DNA of 64,000 nucleotides from Eriocheir sinensis (taxonomy: Eukaryota; Arthropoda; Malacostraca; Decapoda; Varunidae): NCBI RefSeq assembly GCF_024679095.1, contig NC_066509.1, positions 14,008,366 to 14,072,365 on the forward strand, read 5' to 3'. The notes under the pieces are model-generated. The model had not been told where the DNA came from, searched no databases, and saw only the letters and a list, made by a program, of their open reading frames with translations. Position 1 is the stretch's first letter, and each line of letters begins with the position of its first letter. Below are positions 27,789 through 40,968 of this stretch, piece by piece. Made by a program: the position numbers and the translations under genes.

Positions 27789-27789
<1 letters not shown>
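27478..27789 (+). mobile_element. tRNA-derived SINE, copy 2 (full length)
   Basis: Plus-strand copy: A-box-like GATGGTTGAGTGGTTAGCGT, a decayed B box, then TCACCGCCGAGTGGCCTAAG, AAGATGGCGCCACTATAAAC and the 3' end CCTACCGGCGCCATAGGC. It is inverted relative to copy 1, about 160 bp away, heads facing. A (CA)n tract follows its 3' end. Confidence 0.88.

Positions 27790-27838
<49 letters not shown>
27790..27838. repeat. (CA)n microsatellite at SINE 3' end
   Basis: About 48 bp of CA directly after SINE copy 2. A short TC run follows at 27939-27961. Confidence 0.95.
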
Positions 27839-27841
<3 letters not shown>

Positions 27842-28085
27842 GTCACATAAGAGCCAGTCACGTAGTTAAAATCCGTTATGAAAACATATACACTGCTGGC
27901 AAAATTAATGAAGAAAAGATATAATTGCCTCATTCATTTTCTCTCTCTCTCTCTCTCTCTCTGTTGCACATCATACATCATCTCCAGTACAAAAGAACAA
28001 ATCATAAAGATTGACATCACAATCAATGAAAGACAAAGGACCGTCTTTTCTTTTTAACTTGTAACACTTAAAGCAACCGAATAAC

Positions 28086-28220
28086 AGCAAGATGGCGCCA
28101 ATATAAACACTCGCCTGCGCCAGAACGGGCTGGGCCGACCATCAGGCCCCACCTGGAAGAAGCCTTGGGCCGACCATCAGGCCCCACCGGGAAGATGCCT
28201 ACCGGCGCAATAGGCAACAA
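28086..28220 (+). mobile_element. tRNA-derived SINE, copy 3 (3' half)
   Basis: Starts at AACAGCAAGATGGCGCCAAT and ends CCTACCGGCGCAATAGGC. The segment GGGCCGACCATCAGGCCCCA is present twice in tandem (about 28131 and 28168), an internal duplication not seen in copies 1 and 2. The tRNA head is missing. Confidence 0.85.
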
Positions 28221-29190
<970 letters not shown>

Positions 29191-29439
29191 ATAAGTAAAA
29201 GTTAGAGAAATGTTACAAAGTGTGGGTGTGATCTGAATGTCTTTAAGGGAAGGTCTATGATAGGATGCACTTCCCTTCGCTGTTCATCTCCATCTGATTG
29301 ATCCTCGACCCTATGATGAGCACAGACTCCTGGCGAGACTGAGACACGGCTGTACAGGGTTGACAGAGACAGCCGTTTGTCTCCCGTGACAGAACAAAGG
29401 TCTCTGAGCCTTGTAGCCCAGGTGAAAACATCTAATTAT

Positions 29440-29590
29440 CCACCTGTCTATCTATCAATCTGTCTAGCCATCTATCTATCTATCTGAATACCTCGTGAAA
29501 TGCTGGATAGTCACACATTATCTATCTAACTATATGTCTGTCTATCTATCTATATATCTATCAACCTATTTATCTATATATCTGTACAGT
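29440..29590. repeat. Degenerate (TCTA)n repeat
   Basis: CTATCTATCTATC words interrupted by unique bases. Confidence 0.8.
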
Positions 29591-29685
29591 TCTATAAAAC
29601 AGTGAATAGTGACACATTTATAGGTTGGTAGTACATGATAGTTAATTATCAACAGTTATATAAAATTCATGGTAATATGGAACGT

Positions 29686-29813
<128 letters not shown>

Positions 29814-30099
29814 ACAACTTGACGCAGTATAAATGGTGAAGAAGAGAGACAAAGTTTTTTTTATCTCTCAAGCACGATGTGTGTAGTGTTTTCTATCTCG
29901 ACCACGTTCCCTGCAGGTGATAACAAAAACACCTACACCTTCGCATCCTTTCATTCATCCCTCCTACACCCCATCCTCACCTTTCAGTCACTCCTACACT
30001 CCCTTCATTTTTCCCAGAACCCATTTTGCCTCCGCTTTTTTTCACTCTGCTGTATTTCTTCTTCCTTCCCTTCATCCTTCCACTCCCACCTCTCCTCCT

Positions 30100-30376
30100 A
30101 ATAGCTCTCACATCCTTTCTCCAGTCTCTCTTCCTTCCTCTCACAGTCTTTCTCCAGTCTCTCTTCCTTCCTCTCACATCCTTTCTCCAGTCTCTCTTCC
30201 TTCCTCTCACATCCTTTCTCCAGTCTCTCTTCCTTCCTCTCACATCCTTTCTCCAGTCTCTCTTCCTTCCTCTCACATCCTTTCTCCAGTCTCTCTTCCT
30301 TCCTCTCACATCCTTTCTCCAGTCTCTCTTCCTTCCTCTCACATCCTTTCTCCAGTCTCTCTTCCTTCCTCTCACA
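30100..30376. repeat. 33-bp minisatellite, ~8 units
   Basis: TCTCTCTTCCTTCCTCTCAC plus ATCCTTTCTCCAG repeats every 33 bp almost without change. The multiple-of-three period keeps long frames open. Confidence 0.95.
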
Positions 30377-30800
30377 TCCCTTTTTGTCCCCTATTGTTTT
30401 CTTTCCCTATTTTATTTCTTGTTTTTTCCTTCCTTCCACACAAAATCCTTCCCTTCCTCCTGATAACTCTCACATCCGTTCTCCAGTTTCTCTTCCTTCC
30501 TCTCACATCCCTTTTTGTCCCCTATCGTTTTCTTTCCCTATTTTATTTCTTGTTTTTTCCTTCCTTCCACACAAAATCCTTCGCTTCCTCTTGATAACTC
30601 TCATATCTTTTTCCTACTTCCTTCCTCACACACCCCATTTTGTCAGCTAATGTTTTCCTTCTTTGCTTTACTTCTTGTTCCTTCCCTTCCTTCCTTTCAC
30701 GCCAAATTTTCCCCATCCTGCCCCTCCTCCTGATAACTCTCACATCCTTTCTCCAGTTTCTCTTCCTCCTCCCACCCACCATTTTGTCAGCTCATGTTTT
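30377..30800. repeat. ~130-bp tandem repeat, 3+ units
   Basis: The block starting CCCTTTTTGTCCCCTATYGT and containing TTCCACACAAAATCCTT, TCCTGATAACTCTCACATCC and CTCCAGTTTCTCTTCC repeats at 30377 and 30508, then in diverged form at ~30637 and ~30775. Part of the unit is the neighbouring 33-bp unit. Confidence 0.88.
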
Positions 30801-31117
30801 CTTACCTCCAGTTTTCTTTTTTAATGTATTTTCCTTCTCTGATTGACAGATTGATTAATTTTACGTAATAATAATTAGTAAATTAATCAACATCTTTCAG
30901 GTACACTGCATTCACACACCTGCTGAGGGAAATTACCAGTGAGTGTGCTGACGCTCACGAGACGGCCCGCTAAAATTTCCTAACATTTGCATTGGGGTCC
31001 CACTTCTCTTAAGTCGTCCGTTTCTTTATTTTTCTTTTCTTTATTTCATTATAATTCTCCCTTTCTTTCATCCCTGCTCTCCATCTATATATTTGTTTCT
31101 TTTCTTTCCCCCTCCCC

Positions 31118-31121
<4 letters not shown>

Positions 31122-31190
<69 letters not shown>
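31122..31190. repeat. (TC)n microsatellite
   Basis: About 69 bp. Confidence 0.95.
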
Positions 31191-31193
<3 letters not shown>

Positions 31194-31509
31194 AACCAAT
31201 GAGAGAAATCAGAAACAGAGAGGGAAACATTCCGCCTGCGTCCTGCCATCCAACACTCGACAAACGTATCTTTTGCGCCGTCACTGTGTTTACGATTAAT
31301 TTAATATTCCCGTCTGGAGTTGTTCTGGAGTTGTCTGGAGTTCCCGCCCTCCCCCGCCTCGTCGGTGCTGGGGAGCGTCAGGGAGCCCAAGGACTCCCTG
31401 GCGAGTGTCGCAGGGCTCAGGGGTTCCGGCAGGGCGTCTCGGCTCCCTCGGGGCGTCCATGGCGGTGCCGTAGATCCCGAGTGTCCTGGGGAGGGGAGTG
31501 CGTTTGCTG

Positions 31510-32095
31510 TTGTGTGTTGGTATGGGCGGGTCTTTTCTGGGGTGAAGGAGATTCATTCGTATCAGCACACAGCACCAAGGAAAGGCGATTTCAGAACAAC
31601 TCCACGACAGGGATATTACAGATGAGAAACACAGAAAATAAGGAAAATGAAATAAAAGAACATCAGAAATAGGATAATACAGGAGAGGAATTCCAGGAAA
31701 TAGATAAGACAGAAGCACAGATGAGAAAAAGGAAAAAATGAAACAAAAACAAAAAAAATCCAGCATGAAGGCCTTTGGTGTGGTATATTGGTATGGGTGA
31801 GCCTTCTCTGGGGTGAAGGAGACTCCGCTGTAGCAAGATACGGCACCAGGTAGAGGCGATGTATATACTCTACACAACACTGTCACACGACAAATAAAGA
31901 AAAAATAACACCGGAGACAGGATAATCCAGAAAAGGAATGCCAGAAAAAAGAAATCGGATACAAACCACAACGTTAGCAAAACGAACAACTAGGATTAAG
32001 GACTTTGGTGTGGTATGCTGGAACGGGCGAGGCTTCTCTGGGGTGAAGGAGACCCGTCAGTAGCAGGATACGGCACCAAGAAAAGCTGATAAACA
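31510..32095. repeat. 230-270-bp diverged tandem repeat, 3 units
   Basis: Blocks with TTCTCTGGGGTGAAGGAGAC, GTAGCARGATACGGCACCA and a following A-rich stretch start near 31510, 31773 and 32003. The A-rich parts share ACACCAGAAA-type words. Frames are broken by stops; no gene is supported. Confidence 0.75.
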
Positions 32096-32240
32096 GTAGA
32101 AACAACACCAGAAAAAGGAAAATGAAGAAAGAAAAAAACAGTACAAGGAAAATACAGATAAAAGAACACCAGAAAAAAAAATACGATAGAAGCACATCTT
32201 AAAAAGGAAAAAGTCATCATCCACATTTTCGGCTCTCAAT

Positions 32241-32500
32241 GGGATGCTGACCCTGACTTAAGTGTTGGGGTGGGATGCTGACTCCAGCTTGAATGTTGGG
32301 GTGGGATGCTGACCCTGACTTAATTGTCGGGGTGGGATGCTGACCCTGACTTAATTGTCGGGATGGGATGCTGACCCCAGCTTGAATGTTGGGGTGGGAT
32401 GCTGACCCCAGCTTGAATGTTGGGGTGAGATGCTGACCCTGACGTAAATGTCGGGGTGGGATGCAGACCCTGATGTAAATGTCGGGGTGGGATACGGACC
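32241..32500. repeat. ~31-bp minisatellite, 8-9 units
   Basis: GGGATGCTGACCCTGACTTA plus ATTGTCGGGGT and variants (CCCCAGCTTGAATGTTGGGG) repeat at 31-32 bp spacing. Confidence 0.92.
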
Positions 32501-32514
32501 TTTAAAGGAAGGAA

Positions 32515-33612
32515 AATGAGTTATTGCAATATAGTTTTATCGACAAAGGAATCAACGTTTTGGAAACAAAGAAAGGAAAATATGTTTTTGAGATGGTTTA
32601 GTTTTATCGACAAAGGAATCAACATTTTAGAGACAGAGAAAGGATAACGAGTTATTGTGACATGTTTTTATCGACAAAGGAATCAGCATATTGGAAACAA
32701 AGAAAGGATAACGAGTTATTGTGACATGTTTTTATCGACAAAGGAATCAGCATATTGGAAACAAAGAAAGGATAACGAGTTATTGTAACGTCTGTTTATC
32801 GACAAAGGAATCAGCATTTTGGAAACAAAGAAAGGATAAGGAGTTATAGTGACGTCTGTTTATCGATAAAGGAATCGACGTTTTGGAAACAAAGAAATTA
32901 AAATATGTTTTTGATTTGGTTTAGTTTTATCGAAAAAGGAATCAACATTTTGGAAACTAAGAAAGAATAACGAGATATTATGACATGTTTTTATCGACAA
33001 AGAAATCAACATTTTGAAAACAAAGAAAGGATAACGAGTTATTTATTACGACGTGTTTTATCGACAAAGGAATCAACATTTTGGAAACTAAGAAAGGATA
33101 ACGAGTTATTGCGACGTGTTTTTATCGACAAAGAAATCAACATTTTGAAAACTAAGAAAGGATAACGAGTTATTGCGACGTGTTTTTATCGACAAAGAAA
33201 TCAACATTTTGAAAACTAAGAAAGGATAACGAGTTATTACGACGTGTTTTTATCGACAAAGGAATCAGCATTTTGGAAACAAAAAAAGGATAACGAGTTA
33301 TTGCGACGTGTTTTTATCGACAAAGAAATCAACATTTTGAAAACTAAGAAAGGATAACGAGTTATTGCGACGTGTTTTTATCGACAAAGAAATCAACATT
33401 TTGAAAACTAAGAAAGGATAACGAGTTATTACGACGTGTTTTATCGACAAAGGAATCAGCATTTTGAAACAAAAAGGATAACGAGTTATTGCGACGTGTT
33501 TTTATCGACAAAGAAATCAACATTTTGAAAACTAAGAAAGGATAACGAGTTATTGCGACGTGTTTTTATCGACAAAGGAATCAACATTTTGGAAACAAAG
33601 AAAGGATAACTA
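32515..33612. repeat. ~64-bp minisatellite, ~17 units
   Basis: Unit: GAGTTATTGCGACGTGTTTT, TATCGACAAAGAAATCAACA, TTTTGAAAACTAAGAAAGGA, TAAC. Leftmost units are the most diverged (GGTTTAGTTTTATCGA variants). Units around 33050-33600 are nearly identical. Confidence 0.95.
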
Positions 33613-33998
33613 GTTTATCCCGTTATATCTACAAAAGCTATTGATAGGCTATTCTTTGAAAACCTAGAGAAGTTTTCTGGAAGTGAGGAGAAGGCGGAAT
33701 CGCAGCTGGTGGGGGAGCGAAGACGATCTCTCTTCTTTGCTTGTTTTGATGAATATTAGGCACTTCTTTTTACTCAACTTGCTCTTAACACTTCGGGGAG
33801 AGAAGCAGAAGTGTTTCGAAAGTCTAGTATCCTCAAAGACGTTATGAACATGCAAATCAGGCACAAAATAACACGCCCCACAATATTTGTGAGAAGGGGT
33901 GACGGACCCGACAAAGTCTCCCGACAATTTGGTGCTTTGATCGGTACCACGGTCCCAGAGGTGGCGTATAAGAATACACCCTTCGTGACTGTCGGAAC

Positions 33999-35480
<1,482 letters not shown>

Positions 35481-35674
35481 CACCTAACGTGTTTTGCATT
35501 AATTATTCTTAATCATTATTTCATTATTTACCTACCTGATTAACTGAATTATCCGGGGCATCAGCCGAGTCCGTGGTGACTTTCTTACACCAGATAAGTA
35601 GGAACGTGAAGCGTTTTGTGGCCAAGGAGGAAATATGTAAAGAATGGAAAGGCACAAATCCCAAGCCCGCGTGA

Positions 35675-36871
<1,197 letters not shown>

Positions 36872-37029
36872 ATTATAACACGCCCCAGCGTTTGCATGGT
36901 ATACTGAAGGTCATGATTAAATCTTCCCTTCCTGCGCTCTATTATATTATCGAAGAGGAGGAGGAGAAGGAGGAGGAGGAGGAGGAAGAGGTAATAAATA
37001 AACGAGAACAATGGGATAAAGGAGGTACT

Positions 37030-37569
37030 AAAACTGATATGGAAATTAACGTAACTGAAATAAGAGGAAGGAGGCAGCCACCTTACGGCCTACACACATA
37101 TAATAAGGATGCAGTGTTTGGCCGCGACGTAGAGAGCAAGGGCTGTTTCCATCATCTTACGCAGTCCACTTGGCGTAAGATCCAGGAACTGGGTTTGTTT
37201 TGTGGCACGATTGATGCTCTAGCTTATTTGCCCCTAGAGGACGTTGATGAAGGTATGAGGTATACCTCAAAACTGTCATTCCACAAGATGCACCTAGAGC
37301 CGAGGAGTTGTTCATGTACGTATTTTGACTGTACTCATGTTAGAGGCTCCTTCCGACTGATGCAGCAGCCAGTTGCCATGTCCAGTGATGCCCTGGTGCC
37401 TCTGAGAATGCGTCACATTCCACCTATGTTTGCCCCTCACCTATGGGAAGTGCATGACGCCACCATGAACAACAATGCCCGTACCAACAACATATGCGAA
37501 GGCTGGAATAATTTCTTCAACCTCGTTGGTCACTACCATCCTTCAGTCTGGCGACTGCATATGACCTGA
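37030..37569 (+). pseudogene. MULE-type transposase C-terminal remnant
   Basis: The frame from ~37030 reads KGCFHHLTQSTWRKIQELGL, then FCGTIDALAYLPLEDV, and ends RTNNICEGWNNFFNLVGHYH. The order CFFH..Q..WRK.QELGL, a spaced helical part, then the NN..EGWN..F....G..HP motif is typical of arthropod Mutator-like (MULE) transposases. About a dozen residues expected between ELGL and FCG (a YR.D..FR-type spacer) are missing. A foreign CSCTYFDCTHVRGSF segment sits in the middle. The N-terminal catalytic half is absent, so this is a dead fragment. No terminal inverted repeats found. Confidence 0.75.
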
Positions 37570-37574
37570 ATATT

Positions 37575-37725
37575 TTTGTTTGATTACCTGACTTTCTTTC
37601 CTAGCCAAAAATGTGACTTTTTTCCTAGACAAAATTGTGACTTTTTTTCCTGACTTTTTTTCCTAACCAAAATTGTGACTTTTCCGAGACTTTTTTTCCT
37701 GTGACTTTATTACCGGCCACCAAAA
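37575..37725. repeat. Short degenerate repeats after the MULE remnant
   Basis: TTTCCTAACCAAAATTGTGAC-like words occur four or five times in about 150 bp, interrupted by T-runs. Confidence 0.7.
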
Positions 37726-38058
37726 TTAAAGGGGTAACTGATGTGTAACAAATAGAACGCAAGTTTAAAACAACGGAAACAATGAGCCTGGGGTTAGAAT
37801 CTTTGAGGCTGAACACACACGTATACCTGTAGCATCCTCAGGCATTCTTCTTCCCCTTCTTCCTCCCCAACACACACGCAACACACACAAAAAAAAATCC
37901 TCCTTCATAGGTCGTTCATGGCCACCTTGTGGACTCACCTGCCTCACACCCTCACTTTTTTTATCGTGTTAATTGCTGCTGCCACGCCTTTAACACGCCA
38001 CACACCTCCAGCCCCACCTTGCACACTGCCTTGTATAGACGGGAGACAGACAAGACAG

Positions 38059-38059
<1 letters not shown>

Positions 38060-38100
<41 letters not shown>
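38060..38100. repeat. (CA)n microsatellite
   Basis: About 40 bp. Confidence 0.93.
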
Positions 38101-38104
<4 letters not shown>

Positions 38105-38501
38105 CATGCAGTATTGAACGTTGTCAGATTGTCGTCTGTGCATCCGTTTCGCATTTCATCTTCATGCATATTCATTTACTGTTCCCCAAGTTTACCTAAT
38201 GTTGGAGGCGATGTATATACTGATGTCATCCTAGCCCTCCCCCCCCCCCCAGTCTGCCTTCATTCCTTCCCGCCTGCTGTTCTTCCTCCTTTGCTTCCAA
38301 ACCCCCCCCCCCGTCTGTCTCACTTTCTTTACCTCGTTTTCCTCATACTCTATTTCCTTTCTCCCTTTATCCTTGCTCTCCTTCCTTCAATTATTCCGAT
38401 CCATCTTCCTTCCTGCATGTTTCCTTTCCTACAATCCTTCCTAGCTGCCATTTTTCTTCCCTCCAGCTGCCATTTATCTCCCTCTCCTTCCATCCCTCCT
38501 A

Positions 38502-39842
38502 GGGTGCTCCAGAAAAAGTGCCATTACTTGATTCGACTGTAAAATTCGTAATTTTTGCCTTACCTGAATTTTATTTTCAGGATTTGTTAAGGACTTAGCG
38601 GCAATTCTAATCGCATGTAAAATGTTAACGTTGAAGCAGAAGCAAAAAATTGTGCAACTCTGGTACGAGACACATTCGTACGTGAAGGTTCGCCGCATGT
38701 TCCAGAACGAATTTCAACTTCACCGTAGCGTCACAACACCGGACAACAAGTCAATCTGGAGGATTGTTAAACACTTTGAAAAGGAGCAAACAGTCCACAA
38801 TTGCAACAAGGCTAGAAGTGGTACAAAGCCAACCATAACGGCAGAGAAACGTCAGCAAATCAAGGAGTCAGTTGTGAGGAGCCCCAAGAAGTCCTATCGC
38901 AGACGGGCACAAGAGCTAAACCTTACCCCAACCACACTGCTACGTTCCATGAAGACTGATCTGAAGCTTTTTCCCTATAGGATTTCCACTCATCATGTCT
39001 TGAAGGATGAGGACAAGATCAGGCGCATGGCAATGTGTCAGTGGTTGGCCGAAAAGCTGGAGCGCTCACCTGGCTGGTTGAACAACATCTGGTTCAGTGA
39101 CGAGGCTCATTATCACCTCAATGGGGCAGTTAACAATCACAACAACGTTTTCTGGGGCGAGGATCCTCCTGAACAGGTGAGTGAGAAACATCTGAAGGGC
39201 GCCAAAGTGACTGCATGGATGGCATTCAACCCCAGACATGGTCTCATCGGACCGTACTGGTTTCAAGACGCGCGTGGCAAGGCAGTGACAGTCAACAGCG
39301 AGCGTTACTGTGAAATCATCAACACCTTCAAAAATGAACTTGGCCAAAAGTTTACTGTCTACCAGAAGAGCAGAATGTGGTTTCAGCAAGATGGAGCTAC
39401 GCCCCATACATCTCACAACTCTCGACTTGCTGAAGGAAATTTTCGGACCCCGCGTGATCAGTTTTCGCACAACACACGAGTGGGCACCTCACAGTCCTGA
39501 CCTCAATCCTTTGGACTTTTGGTTCTGGGGAGCGTCTAAAGGAGAGGTGTATGCAAACAAGCCAACCACCCTTAATGAGTTGAAGGATAATATCGAAGCT
39601 TATACAGCCAATGTGACGGCAGAGACATGCCGCAAAGTCGGCCAGAATTTTTGCCTCCGGATCAAAGCATGTTTTAATCGACGTGGTGCCCATATTGAGC
39701 ACGTTCACTTCAAGAAGGTTGCTTGAGAGCAAGACAAATTGTCATCATGTTAGCTTTTCAGAATGCTAAAGTTTGTTTTTCTATCTATGTCATTTCTTCA
39801 ATAAACTGTAATCAAAATCATGGCACTTTTTCTGGAGCACCC
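38502..39842 (+). mobile_element. Tc1/mariner-type transposon, complete ends
   Basis: A 1341-bp element with perfect 23-bp terminal inverted repeats starting GGGTGCTCCAGAAAAAGTGC (38502-38524 and 39820-39842). It is flanked on both sides by TA (38500-38501 and 39843-39844), the target duplication of the Tc1/mariner superfamily. Coherent ends with an almost complete transposase indicate a fairly recent insertion. Polypyrimidine sequence flanks it on both sides. Confidence 0.95.
38622..39726 (+). pseudogene. Mariner-type transposase, one frameshift
   Basis: The ATG at 38622 opens 292 codons. Residues 1-60 form a helix-turn-helix with KQKQKIVQLWYETHSYVKVR; a second DNA-binding helix set (PTITAEKRQQIKE, YRRRAQELNL) follows. 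Catalytic Asp 1 is at residue 160 in WFSDEAHYHLNG; Asp 2 is at residue 257 in WFQQDGATPHT. The frame is then lost near 39415. The shifted frame carries THEWAPHSPDLNPLDFWFWG, with the third acidic residue as Asp at about 39514, and runs to a TGA at 39724-39726. About 40-41 residues separate Asp 2 and Asp 3. That exceeds the classic 34 and is compatible with longer-spaced D-D-D groups, but the frameshift lies inside this interval, so the count is uncertain. A single base change in the assembly could be real or an error. Confidence 0.88.
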
Positions 39843-40473
39843 TACCTGCCTTCTTTATTTCCTTTCTTCCTGCCTCCCTTCCTTCTTTTTCTCCTGCCTA
39901 CCTGCCTCTTTTTCCTCTCTTTCTTCCGTCTCGACTTTCACTCCTGTACACAAAAACATCTTCAGAAGTGACATATTCGGGCACTTCCAAAAATTAACTC
40001 ATTCTGCCACCTGAACTATTTGTCTATTCATGTATTTATCTATTCAAGGGAGGGGCACCTGCAGATATGGCCTCATTCAATTTGTCTCCTTCTGATTATG
40101 CATTTAACCTTATTCTCTTACGCTCCTTGTGTGAAGAGAGCCAGAGCAAGACAACACAAAAGTGATTCTTCGAACGCTCACGACAGATTAAGAACTTGTG
40201 ATGCAGAGGCAGAGCGGGACGGAGAAGGAGAGGGACAACAGGCAAGGGGAGAAAAACAAGGCAAAAGTGACGCTCGGGGCCCATGACAGTTAAGGAGCAA
40301 CACATGAGGAAGACGTGGACAGAGTGAGACAACAGATAGAGACGACAGCTAGATTTAAGGGCCAACGAAGAGGGCCAGGTTTTTTTTTTTTTTTTTTTGG
40401 GAGACCGGTCGAGATAAAAGAAACAAATAAACATAAAACAAAAAATAAATGAAAACAAGCAACTATATAAATA
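39843..40473. other. Unassigned sequence with an 18-bp poly-T
   Basis: Polypyrimidine after the mariner element; poly-T at 40381-40398. No gene recognised. Confidence 0.5.

Positions 40474-40968
<495 letters not shown>

Noticed and set aside
29917..30594. 225-codon Ser/Pro/Leu frame and its minus-strand Arg/Gly/Asp frame
   Set aside because: Both arise from the 33-bp and 130-bp tandem repeats.
31199..31672. 157-codon frame with GC-rich middle
   Set aside because: Overlaps the 230-270-bp repeat block and has no motif; competing frames are open on both strands.
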